Shown: positions 12,912-19,937 of the stretch, piece after piece | Numbering within the stretch: the first letter of the stretch is position 1 | Layout: each line of letters begins with the position of its first letter | Source of the DNA: Dehalococcoidia bacterium | Lineage (GTDB): Bacteria; Chloroflexota; Dehalococcoidia; Dehalococcoidales; UBA1222 | Assembly: GCA_009779655.1 (NCBI GenBank) | Contig: WRDV01000004.1 | Location: 1 to 24,991, forward strand | Reading direction: 5' to 3' | Length of the DNA: 24,991 bases | Position numbers and translations under genes: made by a program | The notes under the pieces: model-generated | The model's database searches: none | Seen by the model: only the letters and a program-made list of their open reading frames with translations | What the model was told of the DNA's origin: nothing

Positions 12912-14582
12912 CTAACTCGCGCCCAAACCCATGCGGTCTGTTTCTTCTTCTATAACATTTTCTTCCAGCTTGACGAAAAGTACTTCCGGCCGGTTGAGTT
13001 TAGTGCCAGACTGCGGCATGATAAATTTCCAAACGTCATTCTCTATACTGTTTGATAATCCTAAGTAACCGTGAACTTTCTCAGAACTAAACGGAATAAA
13101 TGGATACAATATGGTTTTCAGTGCCGTAATGACAGCTATAGACACATATAGTGAGCTAGCCGCCTCTTGGCGGTTCTCCTTAATAGCTTTCCATGGAGCT
13201 TTCTCATCAAGGTATCGATTTGCTTCCTGCGCAAGAGTCATGGCCACACGGATAGCCTCTTTAAAATGACACTCTCCGATTAGTTTGCCTACCGTATCAA
13301 AAGCACTCTGCGCCTTACCAAGCAATACTTGGCTCGCAGCATCAATCTCGCTCGCATCCGGCACTAAACCGTCGAAGCGTGTATAGGCAAATGTTAGCAC
13401 TCGTTGTACCAAATTGCCGTATGTAGATACCAACTCATCGTTATTGCGCCTGACAAACTCACGCCACGAAAAATCGGTGTCAGACGTTTCCGGCATATTA
13501 GCGGACAGCAAATATCGTAATGGATCAGCCTGATAACGTTCAAAATAATCCGACACCCATACCGCTAGATTGCGGCTCTTAGAGAATTTTTGCGCCTCTA
13601 TAGTGAGAAACTCATTTGCCGGAACATCATATGGTAAACTCAACCCCCCATAACCAAGAAGCATGGATGGCCACACAATGGTATGAAACGGAATATTATC
13701 CTTGCCAATGAAATAATAGCTGCGCGCCTTGCCGTCCCAGAAATTGCGCCACGCCTCCGAATCACCGGATTGCTTAGACCATTCCTTGCTGGCAGACAAA
13801 TAGCCGATGACAGCCTCAAACCATACATATAAGCGCTTGCCCGCATATCCCGGCAATGGCAATGGAACACCCCAGTCAATATCACGTGTAATGGCGCGGT
13901 CATGTAACCCTTCCTGCAAATAACGCTTAGTAAAGTTTTGCACATTAGCGCGCCAATGCGGCTGTGATTTAACCCATTCCAGCAGAGGCTGTTCAAAGAC
14001 AGAAAGCTTTAAAAAGAAATGCTCCGATTCTTTATACACCGGCGGCGTACTGCATGCGCGGCAACGCGCCCCGATAAGATCTGCAGGATTCATGGGCTTG
14101 CCGCATTGCTCGCATTGATCGCCGCGCGCATTGGAAGACTTACACAGCGGACATACGCCTTCCACATAACGATCCGGCAGGAAACGCCTGCACTTATCGC
14201 ACCACGGCTGAGACACACTCTGTTTGTAGATATAGCCCTTATCCAGCAGCTTCAGAAAGATTTCCTGGGCTGTCTGCTCATGATTTATAGTACGCGTAGT
14301 AGTAAATAAATCCCATGAAATACCAAGTTTCTTGAAATCCTCTAAAAAAAGCTGATGGTAACTGTCTGCAACTTCCGCGGGTGTTTTACCTTCAGATTCA
14401 GCGCGAATAGTCACAGGAGTACCATGCTGGTCGGAACCGGACAGCATGAGAACGCGGTTGCCTTTCATACGATGATAACGAGCAAAGATGTCAGCAGGCA
14501 AATACGCTCCTGCTACATGCCCCAAATGTAAGCGGCTGTTCGCATACGGCCATGCCACAGCAACCAAGATATTTTCAGTCAT
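12912..14582 (-). CDS. metG: Methionyl-tRNA synthetase
   Basis: Class I aminoacyl-tRNA synthetase charging tRNA-Met. Starting at ATG 14582 gives 556 aa; an in-frame TTG at 14600 would add six residues. The HIGH motif is HLGH (19-22) after AWPYANSR; the KMSKS motif is FSKSR near residue 330. Four CxxC knuckles (CDKC, CPLC, CEQC, CRAC) form a two-zinc insertion of the E. coli-like type. The C-terminus ends soon after the helical anticodon-binding domain, with no EMAP-like tRNA-binding domain. It is between the small zinc-ribbon gene and the polyprenyl synthase. Confidence 0.96.
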   Translation of the reverse strand: MTENILVAVAWPYANSRLHLGHVAGAYLPADIFARYHRMKGNRVLMLSGSDQHGTPVTIRAESEGKTPAEVADSYHQLFLEDFKKLGISWDLFTTTRTINHEQTAQEIFLKLLDKGYIYKQSVSQPWCDKCRRFLPDRYVEGVCPLCKSSNARGDQCEQCGKPMNPADLIGARCRACSTPPVYKESEHFFLKLSVFEQPLLEWVKSQPHWRANVQNFTKRYLQEGLHDRAITRDIDWGVPLPLPGYAGKRLYVWFEAVIGYLSASKEWSKQSGDSEAWRNFWDGKARSYYFIGKDNIPFHTIVWPSMLLGYGGLSLPYDVPANEFLTIEAQKFSKSRNLAVWVSDYFERYQADPLRYLLSANMPETSDTDFSWREFVRRNNDELVSTYGNLVQRVLTFAYTRFDGLVPDASEIDAASQVLLGKAQSAFDTVGKLIGECHFKEAIRVAMTLAQEANRYLDEKAPWKAIKENRQEAASSLYVSIAVITALKTILYPFIPFSSEKVHGYLGLSNSIENDVWKFIMPQSGTKLNRPEVLFVKLEENVIEEETDRMGLGAS

Positions 14583-14629
14583 CTTCTCGCTAAAACTCAA
14601 TATGGGATTACGCTAAATTACGCGCAATG

Positions 14630-14893
14630 TTAAGCTTTATCAGACGGCGGCTCGGGGATAGAAACGTCACTTTCGCGAAGGAAAGTAAGAACCATCTCTC
14701 CCTTGATTTCTCTATAGTGAGCGTATCCTTTCTTTTTGGCGCACTCTACGCAATAGCGCACACTTTTGCCGCCCTTCACCACTTCTTCGCCATTATCGTC
14801 TTCATCCACCACAACATATCGTTCCGGATAGGGTATATGGCATTTGCAGATATCACAATCAACAGTGCCAACAGACAGACAACCTCTTCTCAT
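14630..14893 (-). CDS. Small zinc-ribbon-like protein of unknown function
   Basis: 87 aa from ATG 14893, with GGGGAG 6 nt upstream, an unusually clear ribosome site for this region. CDICKCHIPYPERY and YCVECAKKKGY give two CxxC pairs about 35 residues apart, a treble-clef or zinc-ribbon pattern, with an acidic loop between them (DEDDNGEE). It sits between rsmI and metG on the same strand and is probably co-transcribed. A role in translation is a guess from context only. Confidence 0.7.
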   Translation of the reverse strand: MRRGCLSVGTVDCDICKCHIPYPERYVVVDEDDNGEEVVKGGKSVRYCVECAKKKGYAHYREIKGEMVLTFLRESDVSIPEPPSDKA

Positions 14894-14912
14894 TCGATTC
14901 TCCCCAATGCAA

Positions 14913-15728
14913 CTATTTCAATTTTAACCATTCACGATAGAGTTCGCGTCGCGGAATTCCTATTTCCTGCGCCAGTTGTGACAGCGCCTCTCTCATCGGT
15001 ACCCCACTCTGCTTCAATCCCCTAAGGCGAGAAACTATATCACACGCATCCAAGGTCAAAGTTTTTTCTGTACATCCGTCAATAATAATAGTCAGTTCGC
15101 CGCGCGGCTGCGTAAAGTGAGCTATGGCTTCCTCCACAGTGCCGCGAAATACCTCTTCATGCAACTTTGTAAGCTCGCGGCAAACCGCCATGCGACGATT
15201 TCCCAACACTTGTAGTATATCATGCAACGCCACCAACAGGCGATGCGGCGCCTCATACGCCGCAAGCGTCACTCTCTCCTGCGCTACTGATTCCAATAAA
15301 CGACGGCGTTCGCCTGCCTTACGCGGCAGAAATCCAAGATAATGACAAGCATCTGTAGGCAAACCGGAAACAGACAATGCCGCGATAAAAGCAGAAGCCC
15401 CTGGTATCGGCACTACGTTATAACCGCGCTGCTGCGCCGCAACAACAAGTTCATAGCCAGGATCTGAAATCGCGGGCATACCAGCCTCTGAGACCAATGC
15501 CACATTTCCTTCTTCCAGCTTGTCCAGCAGATAGCATGTTTTGCTCTGTTTGTTATGCTCAAAATAGCTGGTCAAAGGCGTCTTGATAGAATAATGCTTC
15601 AGTAAATGTGCCGTAGTACGCGTGTCTTCAGAAGCAATGAGCGATACCTCTTTCAAAACACTTAAGGCTCGTAATGTTATATCTTCTAGGTTGCCGATTG
15701 GCGTGGCTACTATGTAAAGATTGGACAT
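14913..15728 (-). CDS. rsmI: 16S rRNA (cytidine-1402-2'-O)-methyltransferase RsmI
   Basis: 271 aa, a tetrapyrrole-methylase-fold enzyme that 2'-O-methylates C1402 in the decoding centre. Signatures: LYIVATPIGNLEDITLRAL at the N-terminus, ASEDTRTTAHLL, LVSEAGMPAISDPG (usually SDAGTPxISDPG), VPIPGASAFIAALSVSGLP and the FLPRKAGERRR loop. Length is typical. It is the first gene of a minus-strand group that runs through the zinc-ribbon gene and metG to the polyprenyl synthase. The start has no ribosome site, but a TGCTATAAT element lies directly upstream. Confidence 0.96.
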   Translation of the reverse strand: MSNLYIVATPIGNLEDITLRALSVLKEVSLIASEDTRTTAHLLKHYSIKTPLTSYFEHNKQSKTCYLLDKLEEGNVALVSEAGMPAISDPGYELVVAAQQRGYNVVPIPGASAFIAALSVSGLPTDACHYLGFLPRKAGERRRLLESVAQERVTLAAYEAPHRLLVALHDILQVLGNRRMAVCRELTKLHEEVFRGTVEEAIAHFTQPRGELTIIIDGCTEKTLTLDACDIVSRLRGLKQSGVPMREALSQLAQEIGIPRRELYREWLKLK

Positions 15729-15738
15729 TATTCCAAAG

Positions 15739-15747
15739 ATTATAGCA
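15739..15747 (-). promoter_or_regulatory. Extended -10 TGCTATAAT of rsmI, leaderless geometry
   Basis: On the minus strand the last T of the element is at 15739, so +1 falls near 15732 and the leader is about 4 nt before ATG 15728. Confidence 0.55.
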
Positions 15748-15859
15748 TGGTTAGGCGACTGACGAAATCCTCATAATCACTAATATTCCCCTATACCGAC
15801 AAATCTTTTCGGATAAAAATCCGTCTCTTTATTTAGATTTTTTTATATATAAATCCGCC

Positions 15860-15888
15860 TTGACTGCTACTCCGCCTTTTGTTATGCT
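15860..15888 (+). promoter_or_regulatory. Promoter of the guaB3-like gene
   Basis: TTGACT (15860-15865), 17 bp, TATGCT (15883-15888), with TG one base before the -10. The +1 would be near 15895, ahead of AAGGAGGG and ATG 15914. Confidence 0.7.
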
Positions 15889-15913
15889 TTCTTTCCAAGG
15901 AGGGCTTCTTCAG

Positions 15914-17059
15914 ATGGCAAGATCCGCATTCAAAGAACTGCGCCACGCTTATGGCTTCGACGAAGTCGCTATCGTTCCCGGAGACACGACTATCAACCCC
16001 GACCAGACCGACGTTAGTTTCTCAATAGGTAATATTAGGTTTGATATTCCTATTATCGCGTCAGCCATGGACGGTGTCACAGATGCTGCTTTCGCTATAA
16101 ACATGAGCAAACTTGGCGGATTAGCCGTACTCAACTTAGAAGGAGTCCAGACACGTTTTGATAAACCGGAAGAAATTCTCTCTCAAATTGCCATGGCACC
16201 TGAGACCGAAGTAACTGCATTAATGCAAAAAGTATATGCTGTACCTATTCGTGAAGAGTTAATTACTGAACGCATCAAACAAATCAAGGCAGGCGGCGGA
16301 GTATGCGCTGTTTCCGTAGCCCCTGCAAATACCAAAAAATTTGTCAAAGCTATAGTGGATGCCGGCGCCGATATATTAGTCGTTGCTTCAACTGTCACCA
16401 GTGCTCACCATATATCAAAAAGCACACACGGGCTGGTATTTGAAGAATTGGTTCAGCAGGTACCTATCCCTGTAGTAGTAGGAAATTGCGTTAGCTACAG
16501 CGCTTGTATTGCCCTTATGCGTACCGGCATAGCCGCCGTGCTTGTAGGGGTTGGCCCCGGCGCTGCCTGCACATCCCGTGAAGTACTTGGCATCGGCGTG
16601 CCGCAGATTACAGCCGCTATGGACTGCGCTTTAGCACGCGACGACTATTTCAATGAATCCAATCGTTACGTGCCCATTATCGCGGACGGAGGTTTCCGCA
16701 AGGGCGGAGATGTATGCAAGGCGATAGCCGCCGGTGCTGACGCTGTCATGCTCGGCTCAATATTCGCTCAAGCAGAAGGTGCACCGGGCTATGGGTGCCA
16801 CTGGGGTATGGCCAATCCACACGCCTCTTTGCCGCGCGGCACGCGTATCAAAGTAGGAATCACCGGTACGCTTGAGCAGATTCTTTTCGGCCCGACATCG
16901 CTGACTCATGGCAGTCAAAACTTCGTAGGCGCCTTGCGTAACTGCATGGGCGTTTGCGGCGCTGCCAATATCGCCGAATTCCACAAAGCAGAAATGGTTA
17001 TAGCGCCATCAATCGTCACCGAGGGTAAGTTCTACCAAATGACTAGACCTACCATTTAG
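15914..17059 (+). CDS. guaB3: IMP dehydrogenase family protein of the GuaB3 type (no CBS domains)
   Basis: 381 aa from ATG 15914, with AAGGAGGG at 15897-15904. The open frame extends to a TTG at 15860, but that codon is inside the -35 box. The TIM barrel has the IMPDH catalytic loop GVGPGAACTSREVLGIGVPQ with the active-site Cys, and the phosphate-binding segment IIADGGFRKGGDVCKAIAAGADAVMLG. The sequence runs straight through the position where GuaB carries its CBS pair, hence the shorter length. GuaB3 proteins are found in actinobacteria, cyanobacteria and relatives and can oxidise IMP to XMP; that activity is inferred here. With no other guaB visible in the window, it may be the main or an additional enzyme. 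Confidence 0.88.
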   Translation: MARSAFKELRHAYGFDEVAIVPGDTTINPDQTDVSFSIGNIRFDIPIIASAMDGVTDAAFAINMSKLGGLAVLNLEGVQTRFDKPEEILSQIAMAPETEVTALMQKVYAVPIREELITERIKQIKAGGGVCAVSVAPANTKKFVKAIVDAGADILVVASTVTSAHHISKSTHGLVFEELVQQVPIPVVVGNCVSYSACIALMRTGIAAVLVGVGPGAACTSREVLGIGVPQITAAMDCALARDDYFNESNRYVPIIADGGFRKGGDVCKAIAAGADAVMLGSIFAQAEGAPGYGCHWGMANPHASLPRGTRIKVGITGTLEQILFGPTSLTHGSQNFVGALRNCMGVCGAANIAEFHKAEMVIAPSIVTEGKFYQMTRPTI

Positions 17060-17185
17060 CCTTAACCCATTGCGATAATACGAGGTCTTGTTTGAGTTTG
17101 GCTCTAATTTTTGGTGTTATTAGGCTGCGCTAGACAAATCCCCGCGTCGACAATGGTTATTGCTTGGTAATAGGGCCGTCATTAA

Positions 17186-17953
17186 CTACTCATCGCCGCA
17201 ATCATCGTCATCGTCTGCGTCAACGGCAGATTCCCCCTGCTTGATAACCGGCACAATAGCACGTGTTTGCATCCACTTGCGCTTAGCAGTCAGTTTCAGT
17301 CCATCAACTGTAGCGCGCAGCTTCTTGAAAGTTTCCTGATTTTCACTTGACAGAGGCGCAACTAAAGAGTCAACTCCGGCATTCCATAACATATTTATTT
17401 CACATTCGGATATAGTCGGTGAAACCTGCGCCAGCAACGGCTTGGAAATCAGTCCGCCCAGGCGGGATAAATACATCAAATCTATCCATGTAAGCGCTCT
17501 CGGAACACAAGTATTTACTAAGACAGATTCTACAGGCAAGTTATTCAGCGTATGCGCAAGGCCATCGGATAAATCCAGCGGGATTGTCAGCATTTTGCTA
17601 CATTCAACCGTGCCGCTGATGCATATAGGCGCATTTTCAGAAGCTACAACTACAAAATCCACGCCTTCAACGATCTTATTCTGAGATTTTCCGGTAAACC
17701 ATATCCCCAAAGGAGCGCCCCCGGAAGCTTTATTAAGCACCTTCAGCGCTTTAGCAGTTAATGTCTTGCCGCAAGTCAGCAGAATAGCATCCATGTCTTT
17801 CATAATATCTGGCGTAGCTTCCGCATCCTCTAACGCTAGTTGCGCCACAATTAGCATGCGGGGATTACTCACGGAAGCCGTACTGCGAAAAAAACCCATG
17901 GCCGGCGGAGTTACCCGCAATGCCTCCTTTAGCTTATCGGCAAGATGACTCAT
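17186..17953 (-). CDS. Conserved-looking hypothetical protein, alpha/beta barrel-like, acidic tail
   Basis: 255 aa from ATG 17953, with GAGGAGC about 7 nt upstream; the longer frame to 17989 has no such site. Alternating strands and helices (MLIVAQLAL, DAILLTCG, GVDFVVVASENAPI, SVLVNTCVPRAL, AGVDSLVAPL followed by a KKLRATVDGL helix) suggest a TIM-barrel-like fold. No metal or cofactor motif is obvious. The C-terminus is a run of Asp (DADDDDDCGDE) after a basic segment (LTAKRKWMQTRA). I do not recognise the family. Its promoter may be shared with the tRNA-Thr gene 160 nt upstream on the same strand. Confidence 0.7.
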   Translation of the reverse strand: MSHLADKLKEALRVTPPAMGFFRSTASVSNPRMLIVAQLALEDAEATPDIMKDMDAILLTCGKTLTAKALKVLNKASGGAPLGIWFTGKSQNKIVEGVDFVVVASENAPICISGTVECSKMLTIPLDLSDGLAHTLNNLPVESVLVNTCVPRALTWIDLMYLSRLGGLISKPLLAQVSPTISECEINMLWNAGVDSLVAPLSSENQETFKKLRATVDGLKLTAKRKWMQTRAIVPVIKQGESAVDADDDDDCGDE

Positions 17954-18112
17954 ATTTAGCTCCTCAAAAAATCTTCTGTCGGCGCACACAACTCATCGGT
18001 TTTGCGCCGCTTTGTTAAATCATACCCTAGCTGTCATAGGCTGACAACAATAATTAACTCATACGGAATAATCTATGGACATTAGTCAAAGCAGGGTAGA
18101 TAGTTTATTTGA

Positions 18113-18188
18113 TGGAGCCAGCGTGGAGGCTCGAACTCCAGACCTGCTGTTTACGAAACAGCTGCTCTACCAACTGAGCTACGCTGGC
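18113..18188 (-). tRNA. tRNA-Thr (anticodon CGT)
   Basis: Minus-strand cloverleaf: acceptor GCCAGCG paired with CGCTGGC, D-arm GCTCAGTTGGTAGAGC, anticodon stem GCTGT/ACAGC around loop TTCGTAA (anticodon CGT, reading ACG), T-arm GGAGTTCGAGCCTCC, discriminator T and an encoded CCA (18115-18113). Being an ANN-decoding tRNA, it is a likely t6A substrate of the TsaB pathway. Confidence 0.95.
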
Positions 18189-18198
18189 AATCTGTAAA

Positions 18199-18207
18199 AG
18201 TATAACA
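18199..18207 (-). promoter_or_regulatory. Extended -10 TGTTATACT of tRNA-Thr
   Basis: Minus-strand copy of the motif found before ycaO, the endonuclease gene and ftsH. The +1 would be about 4 nt upstream of the mature tRNA 5' end at 18188. Confidence 0.55.
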
Positions 18208-18228
18208 ATCCGGTGGATAAAAATCTAA

Positions 18229-18257
18229 TTGACAACACTATCTGTTTTTGTTACCCT
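18229..18257 (+). promoter_or_regulatory. gdhA promoter
   Basis: TTGACA (18229-18234), 17 bp, TACCCT (18252-18257). A perfect -35 and a weak -10 often mark a regulated promoter. It is divergent from the tRNA-Thr promoter. Confidence 0.55.
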
Positions 18258-18271
18258 TTGGCAGGTGAACA

Positions 18272-18319
18272 AAGGCGTTTATCGGCAATCGTTGAACTAT
18301 AGTTGTCGGTGAGCGCCTT
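18272..18319 (+). promoter_or_regulatory. Long hairpin in the gdhA 5' leader
   Basis: Positions 18272-18288 pair with 18303-18319 without a bulge: 17 base pairs, four or five of them G-U, around a 14-nt loop. It starts about 8 nt after the predicted +1 and ends about 15 nt before the AAGGAG site. No U-tract follows at once, so it is not a plain terminator. It matches no riboswitch I recognise. Confidence 0.6.
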
Positions 18320-18348
18320 AATAATTTTACTTTATAAGGAGCGCGTCT

Positions 18349-19680
18349 ATGAGTTACACAATGAACGTACTGCAAAAAGCAAAGGAAAGAAACCCTAATG
18401 AGCCCGAATTTCACCAGGCGATGACTGAAATTCTCACAACGCTTCAACCATTCGTGGACGCGCGTCCAGAGTATGAGAATGCAGGAATCCTTGAGCGCCT
18501 TGTCGAACCAGAACGCATACTAATGTTTAGAGTTCCCTGGGTTGACGACAACGGCAAAATCCGGGTTAACAAAGGCTATAGAGTTCAGTTCAATAGCGCT
18601 ATAGGACCATACAAAGGCGGTATACGCTTCCATCCGAGTGTATGTTTGAGCATTATCAAATTTTTAGGATTTGAACAAATTTTCAAAAACTCGCTGACCG
18701 GCCAGCCAATAGGCGGAGGCAAAGGCGGAGCAGATTTTGATCCTAAAGGCAAGTCGGACCGTGAAATTATGGCGTTCTGCCAAAGTTTCATGACAGAGTT
18801 GTTCCGCCATATCGGATCAGATACGGACGTGCCGGCGGGAGATATCGGCGTTGGCGGGCGCGAAGTTGGGTACATGTATGGGCAGTATAAGCGCTTAACA
18901 AACCGCTTCGAGGGGGTCTTTACCGGCAAGGGCTTAACATACGGCGGCTCGCTCGCTCGCACGGAAGCCACAGGGTATGGTCTTGTTTATTTTACAGATG
19001 AGATGCTTCGCCAACATGGAGATTCCCTTAAAGACAAAACCGCCGTGGTATCAGGCTCGGGCAATGTAGCTATCTACGCAACTAAGAAAGCACAGCAGCT
19101 AGGCAGCAAGGTAGTTGCTTTATCCGATTCTAACGGATATATCTATGACGTTGACGGTATTGATCTTGCCGTAGTTAAGGAAATCAAAGACGTAAGGCGC
19201 GGCAGGATTTCAGAGTATAAAAACTACAAGCCAAATGCAGTTTATACAGAGGGCAAAGGTATATGGAACATCAAATGCGATATCGCTCTTCCATGCGCGA
19301 CACAAAATGAGCTGAATGAAAATGACGCAGAAGCACTGGTTAATAACGGATGTATTGCGGTCTGCGAAGGCGCAAATATGCCGTCAACTTTAGAGGCAAC
19401 CGAAGTATTTTTGCGTAACAAAATATTGTTTGCACCCGGAAAAGCTGCTAATGCCGGCGGCGTGGCGACGTCTGCTTTGGAAATGTGCCAGAACTCCATG
19501 AGGACTTCATGGACGTTTGATGAGGTAGATCAAAAACTCAAAGGAATTATGGTTAACATTTACAATAATGTTTCCTCCGCAGCAAAAGAGGCCGGACATG
19601 AGGATAATTTCGTTGTCGGCGCCAATATCGCAGGTTTCAAAAAAATCGCGGCGGCAATGATGGCGCAAGGCGCTGTTTAA
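18349..19680 (+). CDS. gdhA: NADP-type glutamate dehydrogenase
   Basis: 443 aa, the size of the hexameric 50-kDa class. It aminates 2-oxoglutarate to glutamate. Substrate-site residues: Lys89 in GPYKGG, Lys125 in PIGGGKGGADFDP and Asp165 in PAGDIGVGGRE. The Rossmann segment is VVSGSGNVA (234-241), and ALSDSNGYI after the second strand, with Ser where NAD enzymes have Asp, favours NADP. TAAGGAG is 7-8 nt before ATG 18349. The gene stands alone with its own promoter, a structured leader and a downstream hairpin. Confidence 0.96.
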   Translation: MSYTMNVLQKAKERNPNEPEFHQAMTEILTTLQPFVDARPEYENAGILERLVEPERILMFRVPWVDDNGKIRVNKGYRVQFNSAIGPYKGGIRFHPSVCLSIIKFLGFEQIFKNSLTGQPIGGGKGGADFDPKGKSDREIMAFCQSFMTELFRHIGSDTDVPAGDIGVGGREVGYMYGQYKRLTNRFEGVFTGKGLTYGGSLARTEATGYGLVYFTDEMLRQHGDSLKDKTAVVSGSGNVAIYATKKAQQLGSKVVALSDSNGYIYDVDGIDLAVVKEIKDVRRGRISEYKNYKPNAVYTEGKGIWNIKCDIALPCATQNELNENDAEALVNNGCIAVCEGANMPSTLEATEVFLRNKILFAPGKAANAGGVATSALEMCQNSMRTSWTFDEVDQKLKGIMVNIYNNVSSAAKEAGHEDNFVVGANIAGFKKIAAAMMAQGAV

Positions 19681-19712
19681 GCCCTGCAGTAAGAAAAAGT
19701 ATAGCGCCGGGA

Positions 19713-19761
19713 TTGGAGCACTGTTCAAGCTAAAAACACTAAGCTTTAAGCAGTGCCCCAA
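19713..19761 (+). terminator. Complex hairpin after gdhA, possible terminator
   Basis: TTGG-a-GCACTG (19713-19723) pairs with CAGTGC-c-CCAA (19751-19761), and AAGCT (19727-19731) with AGCTT (19742-19746) extends it. About 15 pairs form, but no U-run follows on either strand, so termination is uncertain. Confidence 0.4.
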
Positions 19762-19880
19762 TACTGGCATGATTATTCCATTCAGGGAGCCAATCCGTTA
19801 CTTATCCCGACTTGTTTGCTCAATTTCACAATATGGTTTAGATATGCTACGATTGTGCTTTCCTAGGGAGAGGTAATCCA

Positions 19881-19919
19881 TTGCATAAAGCGAATACTCC
19901 GTTATTCTCCTCAATATGA
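19881..19919 (+). CDS. Possible 12-codon leader peptide upstream of purL
   Basis: TTG 19881 follows GGGAGAGGT with 6-nt spacing, a better ribosome site than that of purL itself, and runs to TGA 19919 (MHKANTPLFSSI). It is in the same frame as purL, separated from it by TGA and TAG. It may be a regulatory leader ORF or a chance match. Confidence 0.25.
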   Translation: MHKANTPLFSSI

Positions 19920-19937
19920 TGGAATGGTGAATAGACA

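Noticed and set aside
15860..15913. Upstream TTG start for the guaB3-like protein
   Set aside because: That TTG is part of the -35 box and the expected +1 is downstream of it; ATG 15914 has a strong ribosome site.
18272..18319. gdhA leader hairpin as an intrinsic terminator or known riboswitch
   Set aside because: No immediate U-tract, and no recognised aptamer core such as glutamine or T-box motifs.
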